From NCBI GenBank assembly GCA_022264855.1, contig JABYQU010000076.1, positions 44,144 through 108,143 on the forward strand: 64,000 bases of DNA, in the 5' to 3' direction. Origin of the DNA: Lenzites betulinus. Lineage: Eukaryota > Basidiomycota > Agaricomycetes > Polyporales > Polyporaceae. This document shows, one piece after another, positions 22,170 through 34,383 of this stretch (position 1 is the stretch's first letter; the number at the start of each line of letters is the position of its first letter). The notes beneath the pieces are model-generated. The model was given only the letters and a program-made list of their open reading frames with translations. It did not search any database and was not told the DNA's origin. The position numbers and the translations under genes were made by a program.

Positions 22170-23008
22170 AAGCGCATCTCCGGCTCATGGGTATGCTACT
22201 ACGCGTACTTGGTGCTTGCGCTGACTATTTCTGCCAGAAAGATGTCTATGAATTGCGGCCGTGCGTCCGATACAAGAGAAGAGCGTGCCAACTCCCATCC
22301 AGTTGTACACGCAATGGCGCGTGGAGTATTCGGACGTTCTCAGGCCCGACTCAGTACACGCATGAAGCCTTCGAACTTGATCAAATGCCACATAAAAGCG
22401 CTGCGTACTGCAGGACCCACTTAGCCCAGGCCCAGTCCACGACTTGGTCCATCCGTAACCGGGTGAGCCTCTGTTATTGTCTCCGGCGGACGCTTTTCTG
22501 GCGACACAGGTCTTTGCGCTCCCTTGGTTTCTAGGCTCTCTGGGCGTCCCGAGGAGCACGCGCACATCTGTGTCGTACACTGACCAGGGGGCATATGTCA
22601 GCTTCTGCCTTGCGCCTTGGGTGACGTACGTGGTCGCCTTCAAGTTGCTTGTGCAGGCTTTGGCACTTGCACGCTCTGTGAATGGTCTCTGTATGCCAAT
22701 CCTCTCTCAGCTGGCCGACCTCGATTCGCAAGCTTTGCTTGCATGGACCTAGGCTCCCGGCGACCGCAGCATACTAGGCGACCCGCATGGCCGGGACGGC
22801 CGACAATGGGCTCGGACCATCTTGACAGCTATGTGGCCCCCAGTGGCCAGGTTTGCGCACGCACAGTCTGCACCGCTCCTCCTGAATAAGACAATGCTGC
22901 AGCGAACGACTGGCCTTGGTCCAGGAACGGACTTGGCCCAAGTCAATGGACATCGCCGCAGCCCCATGGACCTCGGCGCTCAAAGGGCCCCCCTGAGCCT
23001 CTGGGGCG
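22170..23008. other. Inner part of right arm, no firm gene
   Basis: Partner of 6865-7706. A plus-strand frame at 22477-22752 has a hydrophobic run shared with the left arm but no supporting splice structure. Confidence 0.3.
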
Positions 23009-23016
23009 TATATAAA
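23009..23016 (+). promoter_or_regulatory. TATA box of the right-arm small gene
   Basis: TATATAAA, 79 bp before the ATG at 23095 and conserved in the left arm. One of the clearest core promoter elements in the window. Confidence 0.6.
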
Positions 23017-23094
23017 GCCCCAGGAAGTGGGGGACATCCCCATCGCCTCTCCCCACCTCCTTCCAGGTCCCAGTCCCAGTCTGCCTTCCGCACG

Positions 23095-23855
23095 ATGCGC
23101 ACTCTACGTCCTCACCCTCGTCACGCTTCTATGCCACGCCCCGCGCCGACAGACAAACCTCTCATAAACCTCTACGCGCTACGCGCGCCACATGATCACG
23201 GTGCAACGCACCCCGGAGCCCTTGCGCCGCGCGGTCATATCGACGTTCACCCCCTCATGTATGTACTTCCTCGACCTTCCCATGTGTGCCGTTTTCTCAC
23301 CCGGGTTCTCTCTGCAGACCGGCATGCAGCTGTCGTGCTCGCGACTGAGCGACTTTACGCAGCAGGAGGGCCTCTGGACAAGCCCGTTTACTCCCTCTCC
23401 TAGTACTCGATGTGAGTACAGTCATCTGACTCCACCGATCCCTCCGCGCCGCACACACTAACCACCACCCCGCACTCCCAGGGCATCGTCCCTGTCTACA
23501 CCCTCGTGGGCGACCGCGGCAACACCCATGGCACCATCGCCTTCGCGTATCAAAAGAGGGCACGACCGCGCTCCCGGGCGGATTCACGCAGCATTCCGCA
23601 ACATACATGGACCGTCCATCTCGCCTGCCTACCGCTGTTCCAAGGACGGAAACGGTGCCGCATCGCGCCCCGCATCATGGATTCAGGGGGGTCGGTGGAG
23701 GTGACGCCGTTGGCTGTGGCTGGGCGGCGGCGCTGTCTGCGCGGCACTACGGTGAAAGTACGGCGGTGACCGGGCTGGACGGGGTGGCAGCGGTGGTAGC
23801 CATCGCCGCACTCGCATTCACAGTTCCACACATCGAGGTAGTGCTGCTTATTTAA
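23095..23855 (+). CDS. Small TATA-driven gene, right-arm copy, probably decaying
   Basis: The first ATG after the TATA box opens a 102-codon frame (MRTLRPHPRH to PVYSLS, stop at 23403). It lacks the premature stop of the left copy. A second conserved segment follows (about 23480-23855) after a plausible GTGAGT...CAG intron and ends VVAIAALAFTVPHIEVVLLI, a hydrophobic tail. The two segments are not cleanly joined in one frame, and the arms differ by indels here. As in the left arm, the signal-peptide-like run (YVLTLVTLLCHA) is in the +1 frame. It is either a short expressed ORF with a different downstream frame, or the remnant of a secreted/membrane protein. Confidence 0.3.
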
Positions 23856-24087
23856 TTGCTGTAACAATGCAATCATCACATTCTGCTTGAAGTCCGCTCC
23901 GGGTGTTTCGCCCTCGGTGTTGCAATTGGCGACTTGCACGAGGGGAGCTGAGGTTATCATTTTTGACACTGAGATGAGGATAACACATATTAAGTGACCA
24001 CTGTGAGTCATTGCATTCCGGAAGCGGTGGGCCCGGCACAAGCCGCGCTTCATCGAAAAGAGCATGATTGGCCTGCCCTAAACTCAT
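23848..24087 (-). other. Conserved small ORF, right copy
   Basis: 79 codons, MSLGQANHALFDEAR to DDCIVTAIK. Counterpart of 5812-6042. The ends agree in frame with the left copy, but the middle is shifted relative to it. Confidence 0.25.
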
Positions 24088-24359
24088 GACCCTCAGACTT
24101 CGCTCCCGTAAGATGTTGTCGTGTAACTCAACTGGCTCGCATTCTGTTTCATACTCGCTTGGGTAGCGTCTGAGGACTCTGGACTGTGCTGGACCCTCCG
24201 CTAGGGCTCGACGAACAGGCGGACTTGGGTATCTGGGACGCTCTCACAGCACTACTAGTCCTGTTGTAAGATGATTGACAACTCTAGTAACTGAACTCTC
24301 TGCGCTCGGCCTGCTCTGTGACTTAGTATCTGCCATATCCTGGAGCTACAGTAGACGAC

Positions 24360-24587
24360 TCAGCAGAGGGCGGCTTTGTATCGGTGTGCAAACATTGAGC
24401 TCCGCGCTGATGTCGGACGGAGCTGACTGATAATGAACAATGGCGATCTAGGCTCGCTTAGCTCACGGGCGCCTCTCGGACCATGGGGGCTGTCCGCCTT
24501 TTTCCCTCCACAAAGCAGCCGTCTGCAGCTTGTTTTCCTGTTGCGCAGCCAACTGGAATCCTCGTTGCACCTATAAAGGTCAGTCAC
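24360..24587 (-). other. Short conserved ORF, right copy
   Basis: 75 codons starting MTDLYRCNEDSSWL. Counterpart of the C-terminal part of 5220-5531. Coding status is uncertain. Confidence 0.2.
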
Positions 24588-25041
24588 TGGTATACGTCAG
24601 AAGTGCAGCCCAAAGCAGGTGTTTGCGCATGTTAGAATCAGAGGCCGTTGCCAATCAAGCGCAAACAACCGCCTGGAAGATCATCAACACATGTCACGCG
24701 CGTGACGGCCTCGGCTAGCGATAGGATGGCGCGTAGCTTGTAAGTCATGTGCCCTAGATTGCGCGTTGGGTTGTTGAATGTCTTGCGAAGACGGGCAACA
24801 AGTTAAGGTTCTCGGCTAGGGCGCAGGTTTCGCACGGGGAGAGCGTAGATTTATCAGGGCGGAGGCGGCTGCCCTCCTTGTTCCTTAACGTCTCTCTCCC
24901 TCCCTCAAAGGTTATCGCCCGGGTGCTTTTCTCCCCGGCCCTACTCAAAATACTGACTCCCTCTGCTCGACGCTCTCTAACGCGCCTCGTGATCACTCAC
25001 TCCCTCCACCTTCACATTATACCAACTTCGCGCAACACAAC

Positions 25042-26275
25042 ATGGCTGCTCGTATCCCCTTCACCACCCTCGCAACCTCGATTACGCAGTTAGTGACTCT
25101 CTCGCACGACGAATTGAAAACCGATGTCCCTTGGTTCACCTCCACATCCCCGGACGCATCGGACGAAAATACCGAGCCGCTTGCTCCCGTCTCTGAGACC
25201 TCATCGATTAACGGTAGGTCCCGCTCTTCTTACTAACTGCCCCGCGGCGTGTGCCGCCCTTTTGGTTCTTACTCGTGTGCCCGCTTTTCTCCTCCCTCGC
25301 AGATGAGGTCAGCATATTTGATTACACGTCGAGCACTCGAGCCGGCGGTGTCCCGCTCTTCAGTGACGTTGGGCTTAGCCTAGGCTCCTCTGGGTCAACG
25401 GAAGACTCTGAGCCCGAGTCGGATGACGAGGAAACTACAGGTCGGTTTCGTAGCTTTCTTATATCGCGCCGTGCTGATCCCTTGCATATTCCTCTGCGCG
25501 CAGACGAGCAGCACGGGGTCGATGATGACGACTCGGAGGACGCCGATGACATGATGCGGCGCTTCCTTGCCTTCGCGAACCGTGGCCGCGCCTCGGGTTC
25601 CGGCCTCCCTGCGGTCCTCGCGCAGCTCAACCGCGTCGTGGAAGACGCGGATGAGGGAGACGCAGAGACTGCAGAGCTCTTCGTCTCCGGGGTCGCTGGA
25701 ATCATCCGGCAGGGTACGGCCCTTCGCATTATCTCACATTCCTCTGTCCTGACCGCGACTTTGTATCTCGACAGAGAAGCACATCCAAGCTGCCGTCGCC
25801 GAAATCCTCCAGGACGACACCCTCGTCGTGGATATCGCAGCTGCGCAAGCCGTCGCCCTCCAGGCGAGGACCCCGAGTCCGCGCAGCCCGGAAGAGCAGT
25901 TCGCATTCGAGGCCTGGCTCGCGCGCTTCGCAGCATTCAAAGACCTCGGTGTGACGCGGCTCGACGGCGACACGCAGGGCCTATCGCCCGCGCTGCTCCA
26001 AGAGCAGGGCAAGAAGCACTCGCGACCCTTACGCCGCAAGCTGCTGAATTACCTCTGCGAACTCGAGTAAGTCCTTCTCGTTTGCGTCTCGATACGCAGA
26101 GGCTGGCAGCTACTGACTGGATGACAGGGTGTATTCGGAGTGTGCGGGTCGTGGCATCAAGTATCCGCTTCCGTGCACGCTTCGCGTAAGTCCGGACGTC
26201 AAGCAGTCGAGCCGCGTGTACCTCGCCGAGTCTGGCAGCTTCCTGGGCGGCAAGAGCGTCCCAGTCCAAGCTTAG
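25042..26275 (+). CDS. Duplicated unknown protein, copy B, 5 exons
   Basis: Exons 25042-25213, 25303-25440, 25504-25713, 25775-26066 and 26128-26275 close in phase to 319 residues. No known domain is recognised. Features in order: Ser/Thr-rich N-terminus; acidic segments (EDSEPESDDEE, then DDDDSEDADDMM) around residues 90-115; a helix-prone middle (RRFLAFANRG, LPAVLAQLNRVV); a region FAFEAWLARFAAFKDLGVTR; the basic KKHSRPLRRK; and a C-terminal domain with CAGRGIKYPLPCTLR and VYLAESGSFLGGKS. No secretion signal. Intron positions and phases are identical to copy A. Retention of two intact copies in both arms argues for a real, expressed gene. Confidence 0.8.
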
Positions 26276-26866
26276 TCGACGGTATCTTCTTCGTTTGACC
26301 TCGTCTCGCTGGTCCTAGCTGCTTACACGAGTCTGACGACTGTGCTTACCCCCAATCCTTCGCCAACGATCCCCCACACATGAACGACCACCTAGCGACA
26401 CACTTCCTTCCTTACGACACGACCACCCTACCCGCCTCTCAGCGACACCCATTATACCAACTTCACGGACACCAAGTCCTCTCCATCACCCACGACGTAC
26501 ATAACGACCCTCACGACTCACTTATTCCTATCATCTATTCCTTCCTCCCCGGCCTACTCGTAGCATAGTCATTCTCTCACATATGTTGTTTTCATCAGGT
26601 TCCGTTGCTTTCTCGCACATAACTTCCACTCGCTTTCCCGTCTATCGATTCGCGCTCTCGCGCACTTGCACATAATACAAATGTACCATACGCGTTCCGG
26701 TCACTGAAATCAAATGTACACGAATTGCTATAGTCTCACATTGCGCCAAGTACCGTCCGCTCCTTCGTCGCTCCTACCAGAGTCGAAGTTCTGCGTTTGG
26801 TAATTATGATGAAATTCTTATGCGTCTCTACACATCTTTAACTACTTACTACATGATAGCTTCCGA

Positions 26867-27668
26867 CTCGTGTGTTGAATCTTTAAGGAAAAAGCTGTAA
26901 CGGAACAATCCCCTGGATAGGAACAGAGGTCATGCGTCCTGATGAACGAAGATGGCTGCAGCGAGAGAGCGCGCCCGCGACGGCAAATGGCAGAGCAAGA
27001 CCCAATACCAGTATTCATACCAAAAACGTACTCACGTGCGCGGAGTTTGTGTCAAGTCGGATGAGGGGCTCAGGTAGTCCTGAGGATCTGCGGGTGCGGT
27101 GGGCACTGGTAGCACAACCCTAGGTCCTAGGCGTATACGCCAAGATGTCGGGGATCCAGTCGGATATGACTGCTGCTCTGCTTGCAACGGTCGGCATCCC
27201 AGGACAATCGATATGCGCGTGCAGGGGAAGGTATAGAACAGGGTGAGGGTGATATGGCGCGCCGCTAAGCCACCTCCGCGCACTCCAGAATTTCGCGAGT
27301 CCGATGTGGACAGCGGGACGGGGTGTCGCACACGGTCTATACATTCGAGGCCAACTAATCCCATTTGGTCTCCGGCTGTCTCCAGTGAGGCACGCTGGGT
27401 TTACCGCTCCAAAACAAGGCGCCAATTGCTCCATTGTCCCGCGGGAAGGCCGTATGTTCAACAAACTCGACGTGTTTGCATCACGTGCGTCTCGCTTGTG
27501 CCCACCACAAAACTCGGTTCGGGCGTCCCTTTGCGCCCACCTCCTCTCTTTCCCTTCTGCATTGTCACGCCCCATTGTTGCGTGCCGCAGTGAAGACAAA
27601 GCCGCGATCTTTCATTCTTGTTATTGTCATCCTGTATTGTAGATCGAGAGTGGGTCCGCTGCCGCTAC
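26867..27668. other. Intergenic
   Basis: Outer flank of the right arm to the next gene. Several short frames but no spliced model. The last 200 bp is likely promoter or 5' UTR of the 27669 gene. Confidence 0.45.
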
Positions 27669-29444
27669 ATGCCGCGAGTGGCCAGAATCCCTGATGTCGT
27701 CCACAGCATGTTCTCCTCTCCGGACCACACGCCGTCAGGCACTCATGCAGGGTGGCTGGGTAGCCACCCCTCCATCTCATCGCGTTATATCGTCAACGGC
27801 GCAGAATACTGCAAGAAACGCACGCACCCCAGGCCGGACGATGAGAACGACGATGATGCTTCGTCCCCAAAGCGAGCAAAGACTGAGCCAGGTGAGCAAT
27901 CCTTCTGACCGTGGGTCGTCCTGTGACATTTCTGCGCGTGTTGCCGTACTGCGGGCTGACGAGGGGACCCGCTTTGAGATCTCGAGATCGGGCAAGTCGC
28001 CGGTGGCCAAGCGAGCGCTAAGCGTCCAGAAGAGGTGTCGCGTCCTGGATCAAGACTAGTCTCAGGGCTACCAAGTTCCAACGCCATCGAGATAGATAAG
28101 ATCCACAGTAGCTGGAAAGCTGATGGTACGTCCTCCTTCGTCTCGCTATGGCGGTCGACTGAGTTTCCGGACCAAGGCGACGCGCCTGGGTCGGTGGCAA
28201 CGGCTCCACCGGTGTTGGCGATGGCGGGTAGTGCTGTGGACTATGTCGCGCAGCTGTACAAGGGCCAAGACCCTGAACAATGTAAGTTAGCTTGTATCCA
28301 CAGCAGCGTCTACATGAAGCTGACCTGCATCGGAGCCTTCATAGTCGACAGTGATACCGAAAGCGACTCGGACAACGAGAAGTCCGACGCCGAGGAATCC
28401 GATACCCAGTCGTCGGAATCGGAGTACGAAGTATCCTGTGAGGACGACTCCTCGGAGGAAGAGGACGACGACGTCCAAGAGCCCAGCCTTGGCCGGTTGT
28501 GTGTCATCCCCCCGATCGATCCGGGGCCATCAACCCAGAAGTTACAATACTACTTCACGAAGGGGGACCAGGAATTCTTGATCGAGGAGTACCTGGCACA
28601 AAGATTTTATGAAGACCCCCGCGAGAGGTTGTGGTTTCCTCCAGGACTATCGCCACTCCGTGCTCAGGTGAAGGGCTCAAAGCTGCCTGACCTTCGCCAC
28701 AATCGCACCCGGAACATCCATCCGATCGTCCGCGACCACCCGAGGTGCGTTGACAGGCTCGACGGCCGTAAAGCGCTTTTGTGTTTCCGTGCGGAGTCAC
28801 TGTGAGTGTTAATACTTGAGGCCACTTTTGCCCTTCGCTGAGGTCTTGATAGGCTTCAGGACACCAAACCGAGAGCCTTTCACGCCTGGAAGACACTTGT
28901 GAAGCTCATGGAGTATGATGTGATGCCTAACTATATCGACAAGGGCGCCCCTGCCGCCGGTGATCATGGTCGGCTGTGCCCGCCGGTCAACAAGTACCGA
29001 TACCATGTTACCGCGCGAGGGGCCGCCCATGAGTTCGGCCCTGAAATATTCCTAGGGGCCGATGCGCCAGCACGTCGCTCACCTTTCAAGGGGAAGGCGA
29101 AGGAGGGTACCACAGTGACCACGTTTGCCGTCGAGTTCTCCCAGAGCTTCAATCTCGAATACGAGGGAGAGGCTGTAGAGGCTGGTGATAGGGCGATCGT
29201 GCGGGCCGACCCGTTGGCCATGGAGCTTTGGGAGAAGGCCGCGAAGGAGTTGAACCTCCGACAGGGTACGTCTGAGGGCGTCTTGGATGATATAGAGGCA
29301 GCAAGCGCGGTCGAAGCTGAATTCGAAGCGGGAGAAGCCGAGGAGGAGTCCGACTCAGAGGAAGAGGTCTTTTCGCTTGCGGACTATATGGATATCGAGG
29401 GCCTGGTACAGGAGATGGAGGAGGACATGGAGTGCGTGGTTTGA
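27669..29444 (+). CDS. Hypothetical acidic protein, 4 exons
   Basis: Exons 27669-27891, 28030-28281, 28345-28744 and 28853-29444 close in phase to 488 residues. Not recognised as a known family. Exon 1 ends with a short basic cluster (SSPKRAK), a possible nuclear signal. Exon 3 begins with a highly acidic Ser/Asp/Glu tract, then YYFTKGDQEFLIEEYLAQRF. Exon 4 has AWKTLVKLMEYDVMPNYID, a region TTFAVEFSQSFNLEYEGEAV and a second acidic C-terminal tail. The alternating acidic tracts fit a chromatin- or RNA-associated scaffold, but that is a guess. The first intron (138 nt) is the least certain junction. Confidence 0.6.
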
Positions 29445-30082
29445 TCATTCGCAATAAGTTTTGCAAGTACTTCGCTTTGTAGTATGCGAGAGGTTTGATC
29501 TCTTGAGTGAGCATACCGTAACATATTATGTACTTACCTTACCTTCCTCATTATGCTCTGTACTACCACGTCCTTTTGGTATCACTGTTGTGTGGGCTCT
29601 CAACCGGTTTTCTAATCCGACGCAAGCTGTAGACAATCAGTAAGAGAGCGAAGGACGGTCTGTTGGCGGCACTGACCGTGACACCGATGGTGATACGCGT
29701 TTTCTATGCCGGCAGATTCCGACTCAATGAGATTAGATTAGATCTGTCGAGCAGAGCCAAGTTCGCCGTACCAGCATCACTGGCGCACTTGACATGTCTG
29801 TATCAGACTATCAGTCCTGAAAGTTCAACATACTGACATGGTTTGTCCAATACCAATCAGAACATGATGAAGTCCTCGCAAATATCTTCACTTGAAAGGC
29901 GGCGCTTGTAACGGTGCGGCTTACTCTCAGGGTGAAAGCGCCGTCAGGTTTCTGCCACCGAATATAATGGAAGCTGCGCAGGATGACGTTGCCTGGCTAC
30001 CGCGGCCACCAAGTACCACCGCCACCGCTAATGCAAACCAACATATACCTCTCTTGTCCCCCCACCTGCCCCTCATCAAGCC
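29445..30082. other. Intergenic
   Basis: No gene seen. Separates two plus-strand genes and should hold the 3' end of one and the promoter of the next. Confidence 0.45.
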
Positions 30083-31525
30083 ATGCGGCGTCCGCTCTCT
30101 GTACGCCTGAAAAAACGCCTCTCGGCTGCAGTTCGTCTGTCCTTCTTTAGGTCTCGAGGGTTGCACGCCGACGCACCCCTCGACCATATGGAGGAAACCG
30201 GAAGCGTTGTGGTCTCCGAGATACCAGATGGTAAACATGTTGTGATCATTCTAGACAACTATCTGACGCCGTTTCTTCCCGCTTCTATAGGCATTCATGA
30301 GCCACTCGGACATGATCCTCCGGCATCATCGCAGTTGCCACTCGAGCTATGGGCCGAGATCCTGGCGTACCTACCCTCCACAGATCTTGCCAGCATCGCA
30401 AGTGTGTGTATGCTTATTAGAGGGGAGGCCGAGCGCCAGCTCTATCGTTCTATCTCTCTTACAGACAACGCAATCATACTGTTCCATCGCACCATCGCAG
30501 CCTCTCCCCGTCATGGGTCTCTTGTACGCCGACTTGACGCTTCCGTATACAACAGCTTCTTGGACGAACATGTACCCATCGCTCTCGCAAATATCTTCAA
30601 CTTGCAACTCGACCTCCACTATCTCTCATTATGTTTCTCACGGGGCGCAATATGGAACCATACTGTGGTCTCGTCCTGCCAGTACATCCTTCGTCACCCC
30701 TTCCCCAACCTCCGTGGTTTCCGCACAAACATGTCCCTTATGGTCCTTCCCCGAGCTCATGAGCTACATATACAGCCAAGCAAATCTGGAAGAGCTGCAT
30801 CTAGAGATGGACGACCTCATCCCACCCAATATGGCTCTGCCACCATCTCTTCGGGCGTTCACGGTCTTTCCACGCCTTCGCCCGGGAACATTCCGCGAAC
30901 AGGATCTCACAAGAATCACACACCTCTGCCTCGGCCGCTACGGATTCGAGCATTTCGACAACCTCGCCGGCCCTACTGTCGGAGCGCACCTCGTCAGCCT
31001 CCGCCTGGGCTCCAGGCTAGGCGGCACCTCTTGGTCGCTGGGCGAGGTCGCAGCGCGCTTTCCGCGCCTGCGCCTCCTGCACGTCGACATGGGAAAAGTG
31101 AGCACCCCCGTGATCCCCTCTCCTTTCACTACATGCAATCCGTTACTCACGCTATCTCACACTCGCAGCACATCAACGGTCCCGCTATGCATCCCTGCCC
31201 CATCGACTGGAGATCGAAAAAGCGCGAGCAACTGCCGCATCATGACGGAGAGCCGCACCCACCCGTTGGAACGTCCGGCGCGCTCACTGTCGTATGGGCG
31301 TACCCGCACGAAGATGGTGTGGTGCTTGCCTCCGCGGTCAAGTGGCATATGTTCTTGAACGAGGTAGCGTTTGTTGTGCTCCGTCGCTGGTCGCCGTATG
31401 TCGGGCGGATCGTGTACCGGCATACGATCATCCCGTACGTGTGTGCGACGCTCAGCCATGATCAGACTCGGTTGATTCGAGAGAAGGATGTGTACATGCC
31501 GGACGACTACTGGAAGACCGTGTAG
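30083..31525 (+). pseudogene. F-box/LRR-like protein gene with a 1-nt frameshift
   Basis: Substrate-adaptor type F-box protein (SCF ubiquitin ligase). Exons are 30083-30230, 30291-31097 and 31169-31525. An F-box (LPLELWAEILAYLPSTDLASIASV) follows a basic N-terminus. The middle is an LRR-like region (LEELHLEMDDL, ITHLCLGRYGFEHF). The C-terminus has the family ending RRWSPYVGRIVYRH...DDYWKTV. Exon 2 contains one extra base: the frame before about 30740 (NLRGFRTNMSL) and after it (SFPELMSYIYSQANLEEL) are offset by one. No GT-AG intron restores the frame. Removing the offset would give a protein of normal family shape, so it is either a recent loss-of-function allele or a sequence error. It is related to the F-box gene at 36294-37479. 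Confidence 0.7.
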
Positions 31526-31768
31526 TATCTACATGAGCGGGCGTGTACGTAGTTCCACTGTATCATTGTTGTACTAAAAAGGGCGGGGTGAATGATTTTA
31601 CAGTATAGGCGCTATGTAATCACATGCAGTCCGTTGAGGTGGGTTATGTACGGCTAGTGTATATGAAAGATATGAAGGAAAAGAAAGAGAATAGAGACTA
31701 CACAGAATGTTCGAAAGAGTACATTCAAGAGCTGATAGATATCCCCGATACGCTGCGACCACATAAAG
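31526..31768. other. Tail-to-tail intergenic gap
   Basis: Short gap between convergent genes. AT-richer, with likely polyadenylation regions. Confidence 0.4.
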
Positions 31769-33016
31769 TCAGCGTGCCGCCGCGAATACTACGAAGAGCA
31801 TGTATACGCACATGTTCTCATTCTCCACGCGCATCTTCGGACGGCGCACCGGTCGCTTCGCCTTGGTTCGCACCATTGGATGGCCGAAAATCTGGCACGA
31901 CGGCATCGGTATGTCGTGTGTGTCAGCATCCGGCAGTTCGTCAATGGTGTTTAGGGAAGGGTGGCCGCGAGAGGCAGGGCGGGGGCGACATTTGCCGATC
32001 CAGTACTCCTTGATGATCTGCGTCAAGGTTCGGCTTGGAATGGACAACGGCGGGCTGGGCGGGGGACAGCCGGTGTCCACGACTTCGACGAGAGACGCGG
32101 TGTGGGAGAGGTACGAGTATAGTTCCTCCGAAGTGGTGCTTTCGGTGTCCTGAGCAACGTCCGGTAGCGGGAAAGAGCGGGAGACGACCTCGGCCAATTC
32201 AACCTGGAAGTCTCCGACGGACCCGATGGAGCCACCCTTGACCAGGGGACACATCGAGTGCTTGCGCCGCAAGGTCTGCGGCTTCTCGGACTGCCTGTGG
32301 GAAGGCTTGTCGTGGACATCTGCCTCTGTTTCGTCTAGGAAGTCCTCTGTGATGCTAGCGCAGAGCGCAAGAAGCGTATTCCCTGGAAGATTGTAAAATG
32401 AATGAACGGATAGTACATACGATGTGTGAACTACGTACCGAGGTATAGCGGCTGAGAGGAAGGGAACGCGGCCGATCCGCCTAGGAAGGGGTCTTTCATG
32501 TACAGTGAGCGAGAAGCGTACAACGGCAGAGGGCTGGATACACACGGTTGCTAATATCGCTCAGAGGAGGGGAATTCTCCGACCCCGCCGTGATCGTTTT
32601 CGCGGAGGTAGCTGGATGAAGAACGCGAATCGCATTACGCCTGTTGAGGGTGGGCCTCGCCAGGAGAGTCGCAAGAGGGGCCGGCGGCGGGGAGATAGCG
32701 GCCACAGTCTGAGAGGTGGAGATGTGCGAGGTCTGGTTTACTATGGCAGCAAGGACATGCGCTCCTGCGCAGTGCGGTGTCTACGTGAGTATTCATATCG
32801 AAACCGGAGCCAAAGTCCAGCGCGTACCAAAATACAGCCGCTGTGCGGCATCCCCCAAACTCAACATCTGCGGCGTAGCGTCTGGCCACATGTGCATGAG
32901 TCTACTGTGGTACGGCAGCGGGCACGAGTCAACTCACTCGTCTTATCCCGGTAATGTTTCACTTTGCGCCGTTGAGTGCGTCGGGTGGGGACTGGGAGCG
33001 TAGGGGTGGAGTCCAT
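31769..33016 (-). CDS. Hypothetical protein, N-terminal exons unresolved
   Basis: Unknown family. The last two exons are phase-consistent: 32546-32708 (VAAISPPPAPLATLLARP to PPLSDISN) and 31769-32382 (NTLLALCASITEDFLDE to the stop). The last exon contains the segments LVEVVDTGCPPPSPPLS and LTQIIKEYWIGKC, a basic stretch (RTKAKRPVRRPKMR) and a hydrophobic tail CVYMLFVVFAAA. The start at 33016 (MDSTPTLPVPTRRTQRRK) is the best upstream ATG and gives a basic N-terminus. The splice path between 32709 and 32940 could not be fixed among several GT/AG pairs. No function is inferred. Confidence 0.45.
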
Positions 33017-34383
33017 TGTTCGGGCTGGAGTGTATGCAAGGATGGGTTTAGGTGCATGGATTACGGCGACCATCTAGCGAGGGACGCAGTTGGCTTCGTT
33101 GAATGCTATTCGCGATCAAATATAGTGCGGCTCACATTGTTGTATACGGAGCTCGGATAGTGAGTGAACAGTTGCCTGTTTGGAGAATGATGATGATTTT
33201 GTTTGAAAATCGACGCGTCGACACCGAGGCCACAGCGTGCACCGACTACTTCGGGAGGGTCTAGCACCGGGGACGAGTGGTATAGGGATGGTGCGGGGCC
33301 TAGCGGAGGCAAGAGGATTAGAAGAGTCTCGGATTCTCTTGAAGAGTGATATGTCGTCGTGGTGCGTCTGAGGGAAGAGGTTGGTTGGAGTTCAGAGGCT
33401 GAACAGTGGCCATAAACAAAAGTGGCACGGTCAAAGCCGACGCGTTAGTCACGTGTGACAACATATCCTTCCATTGTCCTCGCTCGCTTTCAAACGCCAT
33501 GGAGAAAATGACGCGGGCGCCATGAGAGCTCGTTTATTTGTTGCATCCCGACACAGTGTTGTGCGTTCGTTCATGCATTGATTCAAGAGCTTGGACTTAG
33601 CACTTGAATCCCACTTGACCTCGCTTGGATGCACACTGCATAGACGTCGGTGACATCATCTCCCATGCGTTTTGTATATCATTCTATGCGTATGCGCACC
33701 GATGTCCGAGTCAATAATGTTCCGGTACATCTGTGATAGCATCGAACTCACCGACGTATCTCGCAAAGCTGGTCCGCGCATGTTATAAGCGCCTGTGCTT
33801 AGCGCTGTACACTGTCACTGCTACAAGCGGATTGCTGAGCATAACGCAACATTACACGTATGGAGCATTGACAGAGCATAGATGCGACTCTGTCTCTGCT
33901 CATTCCGTGGGCCGGCAGGTGAAGGAGTCGACAAACCAGAGAACATGCAGTCACCAAAACTCGCTGGCACGGCAAGTACATCTTGCGAAACCTGCCCTAA
34001 AGCGCAGAAGCACCATCTTCCTCGCTAGCGCCCAAAGTGCTAGCGAGGCGTGAAACAAATTCGGCGTCGTCGAACAAACACATTCGATATATGTATATTG
34101 TACAATATTGAACTTCGTACGTTCCACGCCTTCATGAAAGTCAGTATGCTACATAACGGGCTAACGGCAGGAGTATTTCAGATGATGTTAACACGGTACT
34201 ATGTGCAGGCAGCAGTACAACAACATCGAGTGTGCACATTTGCCGGTCTCCAAACGGGGCGGGCAAGGAAGTACGCGGTCCAGAAGGTGTGATAGAGATG
34301 TCTTCTGAGCGCCTGTCGAAAGTAATCGCGAAGGATGCGGTGGTGAAAGCGGTATGGAGTGAATGATGCAGGACGGGGCCGCC
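33017..34383. other. Intergenic, no gene seen
   Basis: About 1.4 kb with only short, composition-driven frames on both strands and no splice-linked coding signal. Confidence 0.5.

Larger units (their letters stand above)
22170..26866. repeat. Right arm of the large inverted duplication
   Basis: Inverted copy of 3030-7706. Gene order on the plus strand is: conserved inner segment, small TATA-driven gene (23095), conserved antisense ORF (23848-24087), conserved short ORF (24360-24587), unknown five-exon gene copy B (25042-26275), and 3' flank to 26866. Confidence 0.85.
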
